Source of the DNA: Bacteroidia bacterium
GTDB lineage: Bacteria > Bacteroidota > Bacteroidia > Bacteroidales > CAJPTX01
Length of the DNA stretch: 44,171 nucleotides
Assembly (NCBI GenBank): GCA_905373475.1
Contig: CAJPTC010000024.1
Location: 1-44,171 of the forward strand
Direction: 5' to 3'
The notes beneath the pieces were generated by a model. The model was not told where the DNA came from, made no database searches, and was given only the letters and a program-made list of their open reading frames with translations. The stretch's first letter is position 1. The number at the start of each line of letters is the position of its first letter. Shown piece by piece: positions 16,661 through 26,200 of the stretch. The position numbers and the translations under genes were made by a program.

Positions 16661-17777
16661 TTATTTCACATGCAATCTATATTCAATATTCCAGCGTCGT
16701 TCGCCCTTTTCCACAATCTCTATGCGGAGACGTTGCACACCCGCCTTGGGGAATGTAAGTACGTCGCCTGAGGGCGAAACAGATATGCCATCTATCCAGT
16801 ACAGGATCTTTGCATTGCGGTCTGCGAGATCGTTCCAATGCAGCAATAAGTTTCGGTCTGTGTAGCCATGATCCTTAATGCGGTAGAGATAAGGGATACG
16901 CGCCTCATCGGTTTCTCCTACACTTAGCCCATGTGTACGAGTTTTCAGTATAGGGGAGAGTGAGGAGGATTCACTGCCTTTCTCAGATTGGATGGTAAAT
17001 ACATACTCCGTGTCAAGTGAAAGACCTGTAACGATATAGGCTGTTGCTTCTGTCGTGATGAGTGGGACGCCGTTCATCGCAATTTTGTACGTCACGCCTT
17101 CTATACCAAGCGGAAACCACGACAGGGCTATTTCCCGTTGTTGTGAGACAGCTTGAAAACCAGATGGGGGGGGCAAGAGGAATAGCACCTCCGCCGCTTT
17201 GGGTCATTTTGAAAGAGACATCGTCTATTGTGAGCATTTTCACACCCCCCTCGGTATCGCCTTCAAAAGTTAGAGCAATGCTACAGTGGTCGGCAACGGG
17301 TGCGATAAAAGTTACCTTATGCTGCTGCCACTCGTCCGTTATGGTTACTTTCTCTTCTTCGCGCGACTCGGGGCGGACAATCTGTCCTGCTTTGTACCAA
17401 GTGATTTCGGGAATTATGTTCTTTTTCGTTACCACCCCCTTGTACCAATACGATAGCTCGTATTTTGCACCTGCTTGTACCGCTACGGGAGCTTGCTCGG
17501 TGTTTTTGAAATAGATCACTGAGGAGCGTCCTGCGTTAAGGTACAGCCGTAGTGCATAATTCCCACTATGCGCCTCTGTCGACTTCTCGGGGCTGAGAGT
17601 GGTGTTGATACTCCAATGTATAGGCTTGTCATAAAGCCCCTGTTGACGAAATGTCTCAAAATCGCCATTCTCTATGAGCTCTACTCCAATTTGTGCTTGC
17701 AGTCCTAGCGGACTCCCCAAAAGAAGCAAGAGAAGCCACAGTGGTGTTCTGCCTAATAGCTTTTTCATTGTTCTCAT
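16661..17777 (-). pseudogene. Secreted Fn3-containing surface protein, out of frame by one base at a C8 run (phase-variable or broken)
   Basis: Frame one (from ATG 17777) encodes a signal peptide ending GLQAQ, then a jelly-roll carbohydrate-binding-like module (VELIENGDFETF, YALRLYLNAG, TIDDVSFKM), reaching AIPLAPP at a run of eight C (17166-17173). There it departs from the natural continuation and is out of register with a second frame (to 16661). That second frame begins PSGFQAVSQQREIALSWFPL, a classic fibronectin type III start, and runs ~165 residues to the stop. Removing one C joins them into an uninterrupted 371-residue protein. The start overlaps the stop of the upstream gene (ATGA). 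A C8 run is a known slippage substrate, so phase variation, recent decay or a sequencing error are all possible. Confidence 0.75.
17166..17173 (-). repeat. Homopolymer C8 (coding strand), frameshift site
   Basis: Eight C residues on the coding strand at a Pro-Pro junction. Seven would restore the full reading frame of the Fn3 protein. Confidence 0.85.
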
Positions 17778-18970
17778 CGATTTCTTTTTACTTCTTCCAA
17801 TGCAATACCAAAACGCTGACCAATTGTAGTGGCTATGTGTTGTAATGCACCCTCGGAGTCGGTTGTTCCTTGTAAGCGTTCAGCATCCCAAAGTCCGCGT
17901 CCAGAGGTTAGTTCTTCAAGCATGGTTTGTACTTCTGCATAGCTAAAAAATGATGAGCCATCTTCCTTACGGGTAAAGGGGAGCGCATACAGAGCGCCAC
18001 ATCCTTGCGAGATAAAGAACAACGCATTGCGGATCTCCTCTGCTAGGTTTGCCTCTGTATTCTCGCCTACGAAAGCTCGCATGGCACGTACGGCAACCAC
18101 CTTGGAAAGTTCTTTGCGGATGTTTTTAATTTGTAGCTCTACCGAATCGTAACGATAGCGTGTAAGAGCTCCTCTGCCACGTGCAAAGGCATTGTAGAGA
18201 TTAATTTTACTATCGCGCAAAATGGCAAGACCATTCCCTTGTGTGTACGGAAGCCAATATTGGTAGTAGCCATAAGCCAAATCCCAATGATGTTCTAGTT
18301 CTGTGTAGTTGCGCCCTGCCAATACTTCCGCATTTTGGTGTGCTGTTCGTAGTGCCTCGTTCTGGAATAGCGCATCATCTAGGTGTACATTGAGCACCTT
18401 GTCCAGATAGATGCTACCGTCCGCAATGCCCTGAAATAACTCGGCTATTACAATGCCTTTCGCATCTGCAAAACAGAGGTTGGCGTCGCCTATATTTACG
18501 CCGAGGTATCCGCCCTTTCCTTCTTCGGCTGGCGTATTCCGAATCATCGAAGCATTAGGCTTTCCGTAACCCGACAGCTCGCAGCTTTTTGTGAAGATGT
18601 CTTCCACTTCGGCTAGTAATTGTGCACGGTTTGCTTCGTGTTGGGACGATGTTGCAATTTCTTCTTGAGGCTTTAGTCCAAATTCTCCGTTTTCGTAGTA
18701 GCCGCGTGCCAACTTATAAAGTTCCTCGTTCGTGAAATTCGCTTCGTGTAAGTGGCGATAGGTGAGGTCTACGGCCTCTTTTAGGAGCTTGCATTCGAGT
18801 ATATCAACACTGCTGTTGCCCGCACGCTTGAAGTTGTAAGTAGGATCAGGGGTTACTATCCCCTGATAGGTACTTTCCACCGTTTCATTTTCCCACTTGT
18901 TGCAGGCGGTAATAAGTGGGAGTATAGCGCAACCTAGCAATAGTGCGCAACACGTATTCCGAACAGTCAT
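17774..18970 (-). CDS. DUF4856-family (imelysin-like) lipoprotein of the uptake operon
   Basis: The protein has 398 residues from ATG 18970. A GTG 9 bp upstream is possible, but the ATG gives a normal lipoprotein signal with lipobox ITAC (C23). The body is almost wholly helical with the segment HHWDLAYGYYQYWLP (about 230-245), plus GNGLAILRDSKINLYNAFARGR and an N-terminal FKRAGNSSVDILECKLL. This pattern fits DUF4856 proteins, which are distantly similar to imelysin. Such proteins occur in Bacteroidota iron/heme or substrate uptake operons. It starts 14 bp after the previous gene, and its stop overlaps the next start by 4 bp (ATGA), implying translational coupling. Ligand unknown; an iron or heme link would be inference. 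Confidence 0.75.
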   Translation of the reverse strand: MTVRNTCCALLLGCAILPLITACNKWENETVESTYQGIVTPDPTYNFKRAGNSSVDILECKLLKEAVDLTYRHLHEANFTNEELYKLARGYYENGEFGLKPQEEIATSSQHEANRAQLLAEVEDIFTKSCELSGYGKPNASMIRNTPAEEGKGGYLGVNIGDANLCFADAKGIVIAELFQGIADGSIYLDKVLNVHLDDALFQNEALRTAHQNAEVLAGRNYTELEHHWDLAYGYYQYWLPYTQGNGLAILRDSKINLYNAFARGRGALTRYRYDSVELQIKNIRKELSKVVAVRAMRAFVGENTEANLAEEIRNALFFISQGCGALYALPFTRKEDGSSFFSYAEVQTMLEELTSGRGLWDAERLQGTTDSEGALQHIATTIGQRFGIALEEVKRNR

Positions 18971-18984
18971 GGTACACACCTAGG

Positions 18985-19617
18985 TTAAGGTAAAATAATG
19001 TAGTTGCAGTATGGTGCTGGGATGGGGTTAATTCCCTCAGCATTTTGGTGTTGTTCTGTTGCCAAAGTCTTCACGACCGTGTAGCCATCAGAACACTTCG
19101 CAGCGAGTGTTGCTTTTATTGAAGCGCCGCGATCGCCCCCCCCGCTCACCGATAGGTACATGGGGAAGCCCGATTTTGCCTTGAAAACAACCTTATACTC
19201 TTCGCCAATTTTCATTTGTGCATCCGCATCGGGCGTGTTCTTATGTGAGGCGACGAGGTGTAGAGCCTTGTCTTCGCCTACATACTTTACAACAAATGTA
19301 GAGGTCACTTCGCCGCTTCCTGTATCTTCCTCATTAAAGGTGCATGTTAGCGTTAGCTCGTATTCGCGCACATGATCGGTGATTTCTACGCCTGGGTAGC
19401 GGAATAGTTTTTTGGTAAGCTGTGGGTCGCAGTGGCGAATATTTTGCTCGTCGTATGAAACCACGGGTTTATCTATGCCGCCGAAAGGAAAGAGCGCATT
19501 GTAGTCTTCGTCTGGCGTGTCGGGGTTGGGTTTTGTACACGAGAGCGTAACAAAATATGTGGCGAAGGTGGTTAGCAGAAGTATGTATTGTACAAATCGC
19601 ATTTTCCTGTTCCTCAT
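18985..19617 (-). CDS. Uncharacterised lipoprotein of the uptake operon, with G8 tract
   Basis: The protein has 210 residues; its start overlaps the DUF4302 stop by one base (TAATG). The signal peptide ends at TLSC (C27); a Met at residue 6 is an alternative start. The body is beta-rich with EYELTLTCTFNEED, STFVVKYVGEDKALHLVA and MYLSVSGGGDRGASIKATL, and ends with CNYIILP. I do not recognise the family. The Ser-Gly-Gly-Gly-Asp segment is encoded across eight G residues (19136-19143) and recalls a similar SGGGD in the last lipoprotein of the operon. Tight packing implies a role in the same envelope complex or capture process. Confidence 0.7.
   Translation of the reverse strand: MRNRKMRFVQYILLLTTFATYFVTLSCTKPNPDTPDEDYNALFPFGGIDKPVVSYDEQNIRHCDPQLTKKLFRYPGVEITDHVREYELTLTCTFNEEDTGSGEVTSTFVVKYVGEDKALHLVASHKNTPDADAQMKIGEEYKVVFKAKSGFPMYLSVSGGGDRGASIKATLAAKCSDGYTVVKTLATEQHQNAEGINPIPAPYCNYIILP
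19136..19143 (-). repeat. Homopolymer G8 (coding strand) at Ser-Gly-Gly-Gly codons
   Basis: Eight G residues on the coding strand, in frame in this sequence. Loss or gain of one base would shut off the lipoprotein. Confidence 0.85.
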
Positions 19618-20639
19618 TATTTCTTATCCCATATCTCCGCCTTAAAGCCCGTATACTCGCCTTCGGGATGCAAGTGTTTGCTTACCAAGCGTGTGGTACG
19701 AAGTAAAGGGTCGTAAACGGAGACTAGCTCGGCAATAAATACATCTCCCTCGCGCACGAAATCATGGAAGATATATTTGCTATCGTAGCGCAGACCTGCC
19801 TGGAACGTTATCCCCAGCTCTGTACCCGCATACCCCGATCCTAATCCGACTTGCTCCTTGGGCGGATCGGTTGGGAGGGGGGCTTTCTTCTGTGCAAAAA
19901 GGAAAAGATAGTAGCGTTTGTCGCGTATTTCCTTGAGATAGCGTTTGTTGGTTTCTACATCGCGCTTTACGTACATATCGCTCTGAAAATAGGTACGAGC
20001 GCCTCTGTAAATACGAAGCTGTGGGTTCGTCATCTCTTCAAAAAAGTGCCTATTCTCTTGTGCTTTGCTCACAACTTCGGTGAAATCCTCTGCTTTGTCT
20101 AGTTTGTGCAAAACAACGTATTCGCGTGCAGGCTCAATGTTCCGTGCAGTACGGAAGAGGAGATCTCCGTCTTCGTTCTTTCGTACGAACAGGAAATCGC
20201 TTGCTCCCATATAGTTCGCATTTACAAGACGATGGATATAGCTGTACGTTTCAAAGCTTAGTTGTGTAAAACTGTTGCGTCCGACGAGATACTCACTCCG
20301 TGCCACCGTTGTCGCACTTTCCGAATCAAAATCGGCAAGCATTTCCACAACGTTGTCTGGCGTAAAACGCATCGTAAAACAGATGCCACCATAACCCAAC
20401 CGTCCGCTAAAAAACGGGATTAGCTCAGTGGGGTTGGAGAACAGCAACGAATCGGTACGCGGAAAATAGAGTAAACGCCATCCGTACGGGGCACTAACGA
20501 GCTCTTGCCGAAGTGTCTCTATGCTCATTTTACTACGAGCGGCTGGCGAACTGTCAAATATTTTCTCCTTGTCGTCGCAAGCAACATGCAAAAAACACAA
20601 GACGAGCAGAAGAGAGGTATAAAGTATCCGATAGGACAT
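19617..20639 (-). CDS. DUF4302-family lipoprotein
   Basis: The protein has 340 residues with lipobox HVAC (C21). Directly after it comes the DUF4302 N-terminal signature DDKEKIFDSSPAARSKM and LVSAPYGWRLLYFP. The remainder is beta-rich (LGYGGICFTMRF, ADFDSESAT, SYIHRLVNANYMGASDFLF). DUF4302 lipoproteins accompany SusC/SusD and zinc-metallohydrolase-like lipoproteins in Bacteroidota uptake operons; their molecular function is unknown. The start lies 3 bp after the metallohydrolase-family stop, and the stop overlaps the next start by one base, so translation is coupled. Expected location is the outer membrane, probably surface-exposed. Confidence 0.85.
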   Translation of the reverse strand: MSYRILYTSLLLVLCFLHVACDDKEKIFDSSPAARSKMSIETLRQELVSAPYGWRLLYFPRTDSLLFSNPTELIPFFSGRLGYGGICFTMRFTPDNVVEMLADFDSESATTVARSEYLVGRNSFTQLSFETYSYIHRLVNANYMGASDFLFVRKNEDGDLLFRTARNIEPAREYVVLHKLDKAEDFTEVVSKAQENRHFFEEMTNPQLRIYRGARTYFQSDMYVKRDVETNKRYLKEIRDKRYYLFLFAQKKAPLPTDPPKEQVGLGSGYAGTELGITFQAGLRYDSKYIFHDFVREGDVFIAELVSVYDPLLRTTRLVSKHLHPEGEYTGFKAEIWDKK

Positions 20640-20642
20640 AGA

Positions 20643-21620
20643 TTAGTGATTTTTGAGGTATATATCAATTCTTCGTACACTCATGAGCTGCATCCGAAGG
20701 AAGTCTATGTGCCATTCCTTTTTTATGTATGCGTCCACGAATTTTTGTTTTTCGGTAAACTCCTTGTGGGCTTGTTCCGCCTCCTTTGCATAGCGCTGAT
20801 GTACACTAGGATCTGGGTCTGGTTCGTCGGCATCTTCGGGAGTTGCCGCACGTTGTGCCGCATCGTTTATTTCCTGCGGACTACTTACGAGGGTTGTACT
20901 CACGATTTCGGCAAAGTCGTCTTCTGCAGAAAGAAACGAGAGCATTGTATAAAATCCGCGCATATTCGCCCATCCGTTTAAGCCAAATTTCTCTTTCGGT
21001 GTCGTATAACTCCCGAGGGGAGGGGCGATGAGATCGGTAGACCCGCGAGTATAACGCGCCTCACTAATCTTTAGGAAAGCATCACGTTCGTATGGCATGA
21101 GCTCCATGAGTCGTTTTGCCATCTGATGGTGAAAACTGCGAAGTAGCACATAGAGAGTCTCTGCTTTTTTAGGGTCGAAGGCATTTACATTGTAGAGGCT
21201 TATTTCTGCTGCGCTCGTTTGTGGGTTGTAAAGGAGTTCTACTCCGTTGTTATCGGGATTCCCACCTCCGTAGAGAACAATACGTAGTGGCGAACGCCCT
21301 TTTAAGAAACTCTCGCCTCCGAGTTCAGGGTTAGTGTAAAGTTCAAATCCGAGTTCGCATACCGCCTCGAGTACGTCTTTAACCTTTTCCAGTTTTGGCG
21401 GATAAACGTACGTACCTTTTCCTGCTGTGTTCTTATCCCAACGGTACTGTACTTCCACATTGTAAGGTGTTACGAGGTTTGCGTGTATCCAGTCGTCCAG
21501 CTCTGTGCGCTCTATTTGGCGACGGTTTGTCTCTACTACGCTGTGCGGATCAAGCTTTTCTTTGCAGGAAGAAAAAACAACAGGAAGAAGAAATAGTAAT
21601 AGAATTTTTAATGCGTCCAT
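20643..21620 (-). CDS. Substrate-import-associated zinc metallohydrolase-family lipoprotein with degenerate HEXXH
   Basis: The protein has 325 residues with lipobox FSSC (C19). Overall layout (LDDWIHANLVTPYNVEVQYRW, YVYPPKLEKVKDVLEAVC, NGWANMRGFYTMLS, EEDDFAEIVS in spirit) and position after SusD match the putative zinc-binding metallopeptidase family that accompanies SusC/SusD and DUF4302 genes. Functional members carry HHE-x-x-H in this helix. Here the helix reads SFHHQMAKRL (162-171), so the catalytic Glu is Gln166 and the second zinc-binding His is Lys169. The frame is otherwise intact, so this is probably a catalytically dead paralogue retained as a binding or structural subunit. It starts 40 bp after SusD and ends 3 bp before DUF4302. 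Confidence 0.82.
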   Translation of the reverse strand: MDALKILLLFLLPVVFSSCKEKLDPHSVVETNRRQIERTELDDWIHANLVTPYNVEVQYRWDKNTAGKGTYVYPPKLEKVKDVLEAVCELGFELYTNPELGGESFLKGRSPLRIVLYGGGNPDNNGVELLYNPQTSAAEISLYNVNAFDPKKAETLYVLLRSFHHQMAKRLMELMPYERDAFLKISEARYTRGSTDLIAPPLGSYTTPKEKFGLNGWANMRGFYTMLSFLSAEDDFAEIVSTTLVSSPQEINDAAQRAATPEDADEPDPDPSVHQRYAKEAEQAHKEFTEKQKFVDAYIKKEWHIDFLRMQLMSVRRIDIYLKNH

Positions 21621-21660
21621 GTCGTTCAGAATTCGGATTGCATCGCTCTTTTATGCATCG

Positions 21661-23193
21661 CTAGTGTTGTCGTTGTTGTCTATCGCGGGGATTAGGTTCT
21701 AGACCGCGGCGCTGTGCTTCGGACGGAATTTGCAGGACTTTCCGCAAGTCTTCCTTTTCCAAGGGGAAGTAATAGGCACTTTTTGTCGATCGTTTTACGG
21801 CGATATGAAAACGACGAATATCGAACCAGCGTAACCCCTCTTCATAGAATTCTTTTCGTCGGAAGTCAACGATCATTTTCACCATAGCCAATTGTTTGAG
21901 CGAGAGTCCATAACTTGGTGAAAGGAGGTCGTAGTTTGCAGCACTGGTAGAGGTGTACAAGGCGCGTTCCATAGTGGGGACGTAGCCGAACTTTGCCTCC
22001 ATGTATTCTACAAAGTCGTCAATAGCACGATCGTAGTCGCGTAGCATGACGTAGGCTTCCATTCTGTTCAGTAAGACCTCGTCGGCAGAGAGGAGGACAT
22101 TGGTGACGTATAGCCCACGCGGTTTTGCTCCTACGCTCTCGGTTGTAGCTAGTTCATCGAACTTTGCCAAGTAACGCCCATTAGTTAACGGAGCGGGCGA
22201 ATTGGTAAAGATGTAGAAACCTTCGAACTGAGTGGAGACGTCGCCCAACTGTTCGTGATATTTTTTGTTAAATACGTCGTGTACTGTACCAAGCCGAGTA
22301 CTAGTAGAGCCGTATCGCTCGAGGGGCATTTGGCGTGCTAAGCGCGATTCGGTGGTTACAAGGAGTAGGTTTGCGGGTTCATTCGGATTGTTGTATGTCC
22401 GATACAGATCCTCGTGTCGGAACTCTAGGTTACGCGCGTATTGCCACCACGGGCGCAAATAGGGCTGTGGTTTTGCCCCTAAAACGTAGTTGGCGTACTC
22501 TATTACAAGATTCCACTCTCCCTTAAATAGATAGAACCGCGACGCAAAAGCATAAGCCGCACGTTTGTTGAAGTGGAATTTGGGTTGTTTGTAATAGGCA
22601 TCATTTACAAGGGTGATCCCCAACTTCAGGTCTTCCTCTATTTTCTGGTAGACCTCATTAACCGTTCCGCGTTTGTAATCTACCAAAGCGTGTTTTTCAG
22701 GCTTCGTTACGTAAGGGATGCCCAGACTGGCAGCAGACGCTCCGTAGGGTTCTGCCCAAATGTTTACTAGCATGAAGTGGAGGTAAGCGCGCAAAAGGAA
22801 TGCTTCGCCATAGAGTGCCTTTACTCGTTCCGTTTTGGGGTAGGACTTGAGCAGTTCTAGGGCTTTGTTGGCTTGTGCAATTCCCTTGTAACACGCGTTC
22901 CAATAGTTCAACGGGGTATCGAGATCCTCCTGATCATAATCTTCCCAGAAGAACATAGCTTCATTCAGACTGTTGTGGACACCGCCTGTGCGCTCTGCCA
23001 CGTTGTCTGTTCGCGGCTCGAGGAAGGGGATGTAGCTCGCCTCTGGGTAGGCGCCTGTCAGAAGTTCTGCAATGCGTTCCTCGCTGTCTATGTCGATAGA
23101 TAGGTCGGAGTCGGGATTTTTATCCAAAAACTTATTGCAACCCGTAGCAGCGAACAAGAGTGCAAAAAATAAAGAGTATACGATACGTCGCAT
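21661..23193 (-). CDS. SusD/RagB-family nutrient-binding lipoprotein
   Basis: The protein has 510 residues with signal peptide and lipobox ATGC (C19), followed by NKFLDKNPDSDLSID, the usual SusD opening. TPR-like helices follow (YWNACYKGIAQANKALELL, GEAFLLRAYLHFMLVNIW), and the C-terminal SusD hallmark is VKMIVDFRRKEFYEEGLRWF with DIRRF. SusD lipoproteins form the lid over the SusC barrel and capture substrate at the surface. The gene begins 17 bp after the susC stop. Full length and conserved features indicate a functional protein. The substrate (glycan, peptide or metal complex) cannot be deduced; no glycoside hydrolase is in the operon, which argues against a typical polysaccharide locus. 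Confidence 0.93.
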   Translation of the reverse strand: MRRIVYSLFFALLFAATGCNKFLDKNPDSDLSIDIDSEERIAELLTGAYPEASYIPFLEPRTDNVAERTGGVHNSLNEAMFFWEDYDQEDLDTPLNYWNACYKGIAQANKALELLKSYPKTERVKALYGEAFLLRAYLHFMLVNIWAEPYGASAASLGIPYVTKPEKHALVDYKRGTVNEVYQKIEEDLKLGITLVNDAYYKQPKFHFNKRAAYAFASRFYLFKGEWNLVIEYANYVLGAKPQPYLRPWWQYARNLEFRHEDLYRTYNNPNEPANLLLVTTESRLARQMPLERYGSTSTRLGTVHDVFNKKYHEQLGDVSTQFEGFYIFTNSPAPLTNGRYLAKFDELATTESVGAKPRGLYVTNVLLSADEVLLNRMEAYVMLRDYDRAIDDFVEYMEAKFGYVPTMERALYTSTSAANYDLLSPSYGLSLKQLAMVKMIVDFRRKEFYEEGLRWFDIRRFHIAVKRSTKSAYYFPLEKEDLRKVLQIPSEAQRRGLEPNPRDRQQRQH

Positions 23194-23210
23194 GTTGTTC
23201 GAGGGCGGTT

Positions 23211-26200
23211 TTAGAAGGTCACGTTCATAGAAAGCGTGTACTGTTTGGGGGTAGGCAATGAAACTCCGCCAGATTTGTAGTACTCAGGGTCTTGCCCTTT
23301 CAGACGCTTATCGGAGTATATGAGGAAGGGGTTGGTGACATTGAAGCGGAAATTTATCGAACGAAGCCGCAATTTCTCCACATAACGGTCGGGCAAATGG
23401 TATGCGAGCGAGATGTTTTTCATTCGAACAAAAGAGCCATCGGCTACACGATTCTGCGAATAATTGTAAGTGTTGTAGGCGCGCTCGATATTCTCTTTTC
23501 CAACCTGATCGATCAATTCTTGTGAGGGGAGTACGGGAACGTCCGTTTTCCACTCATCACCAGGATTAAGCCAACGGTTGTAGTATTCGGAGGAAAAAAC
23601 GTTGAGGTCGGCAAATTCTGGGTCAAACGTAGGGTTGAGGCGTATTTTATTGCCCGCTTGCATGGTTATGAAAAATGAGAACTCCCACTCGCGGAATTTG
23701 AACGTATTGGAAAGTCCGCCTGTAATGGGAGGTTCAATAGGTCCGTGGTAGAGCAGATAGCTTTTTGAGTACTGGGCATCGGAGAAGTCGGCGCCAGCTA
23801 TATTGGCGTAGGGACCGCCGTTGAGAGGATAAAGCCCGAAGTTGTATGTAGGCAGCCCGTTTGCATTTAGCCCCTGAAAGTTGAAGGAGAAGAGCGAGCC
23901 TTTGGGGTAACCCACGATGTTGCCGCGCCCGCGTCCTGCCACCATATCGAATGTATTCGGAGCATTTAGAAGACGCGTGATCTCTTGATGCATCCCCGCC
24001 AGTGTAAGGCTCGAGTACCAACTAAAGTCTTGCAATTCTATGTTGCGCGTATGAATGCCTAGCTCTATGCCGCGTGTACGCATGTCGCCAAAATTGGCAT
24101 ACTTGTAGTACTGCCCTCCAATGCCCGATGTACGTACTAGGTCTATGAGGTCAAACGAATTGCGCTGATAAACATCCAGTGTTGTACTGAGACGGTTGTT
24201 AAAGAGTCCGAGTTCTAGACCTATGTTCAGTTCGTACATTTTTTCCCAAGTCAGGTCTCGGTTCTCTAGGTGTTGTATCGACAATTTGTCTTCGCGCCAT
24301 TCGTATTGGTTGCGATTGACTATGCCGCCCGTGTAGATAGAGTTCGCATTGATAGCCTCTTCGTTCATCTTGGCGGTAAGTCCATAGCTTGCACGGAGCG
24401 CGAGACGCGAAAAGGTTCTTTTGTCCTTTATGAAGGCTTCTTGATCGATGTTCCACTTTACGCCGACGTTCCACGTAGGTAACCAGAGTGCTCGTGCACC
24501 GCGCCCCGAGGTATTAGAACCCTCGTAGTTTAACACGGCATTGGCGATATAGCGCCCTTTGTGTCCGTAAGTTCCATTCAACGAAAAGGTAACACCTCTT
24601 TCATCGCGCTGGCGCAGGGCAAAATAGGGTGTATTCTCCTGAAAGAGCTTCTCGAAAATGGCAGGCGGTGTATATACTTGGTTGCCCTTGTTGTACTGAA
24701 TCCCGTAGCCTGTAAACGGATTGTTGGTGCGCTCTGTCTGGCGTACTTCGGCAAAAGCAAACCCTTTAAGATCGTGATCGTCGAAGCGCTTGTCGTAATC
24801 TAGTGCGAGGCGTGCGAGGTAACTTTTCAGATTAACCTCGGTTTTATTAAGCACTCCGCCGTGTGTGAGCGCTACTGTCGGTTGTGCAAGGGGGTTGTCT
24901 TTGTTGTGTAGGAGGTAAATATTTTGTTGTGCCACCCAAGGCGTTTCATTTGCTCGGAAGGCTTGTACCAGATTGGAGCCTTCGCCAACGGTATGTAGAG
25001 TACTTGTGGTGGCTTGGCGGGCAGAAAGTAGGGCACGCACTTCTAATTCCTGTAAGATGGAGTATGAGGCTTCAGCTTGTACCTTGAGATCCTGAACCCC
25101 GATACGCATCTGGTTGTTTTCGTATTCGTTAAAAATATTGAACGGTGCCCAGTTGTTACGATAGTATTCGCGTTCGCCGTCGTCACGATACGGACGCAAG
25201 GTGCGGCTTGTCCCTAAGGCATACGAGAATGGGTTGATGTCAAAATCGCGCTCAAATGAGCCGATAGCATGGTTGCGACGTTGTGGCAGTGTACCAGGCG
25301 CTATTTGCGAACGGAAGTTGCCTTGTGCCGAGAGGGTGGCTTTAAGTTTCTCGGTAATATAGAACGTGTTTTTTAAGTTTGCCGAAAGCTTGCGAACACG
25401 GTCTGCAATGGTCCAACCCGCATCGTAGTAGTAGCCCAATGAGGCATACGTAGCTATATTTTTGCTTCCCCCCGTAAAGGTGAGCGCGTGGTTCGTCGTC
25501 GGGTTGTATGTAAAGAGGAGGTCGAGCCAATCGGTATTGGCATACTCGCCTTTTTTCAAGTACTCGGTACGAGCTTCTTCGGTGTTAGCAAGATAAAATG
25601 AGCCTGTCTTGGGATTTATTGTGCTCAGATCGCGAAACATCTGGTAGTAGATACCACTGCGTCGCCCGTAGAGTGCATCTCGGAGCGAGAAGTACCCCTT
25701 GTCTGCCATTTCTTGATAGAGCGCCATAGTCTCTTGCGAATTCAGTAGGTCGAACTCACTGTAACGCGGTTTGAGGCGTAGTGTATTCTCAGTAGAATAG
25801 GTCACTCGCAAAGGCTGCTCGCGTCGTCCCGATTTGGTTGTTACTATGATAACTCCATTGAGCGCCCGAGCCCCGTAGACTGATGTAGCCGAAGCATCCT
25901 TGAGTACCTGAATATCTTCGATATCCGCAGGATTGAGCCCAGCAATAGCAGAACTAACTAGCGTTACAGCATCGCCCGAAGCGAGTTCGTCGAGGCTGAG
26001 ATGTACCAAATCCTCGTATACGGCACCATCTATAACCCAAAGTGGTTGCACGTTGCCCAAGATTGAGGCGCCACCGCGAATATTGATGCGTGGTGCAGCT
26101 CCGAAAGTGCCCGAAATACTCTGTACGTTTAGACCAGGCAGACGCCCCTCCAACATGCGTGTTACGTCGGCAATTCCCTCCATCTTAATCTCGTTCATGC

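Noticed and set aside
18985..19617. HmuY-type heme-binding lipoprotein
   Set aside because: Similar length and operon setting, but I see no HmuY-like sequence pattern.
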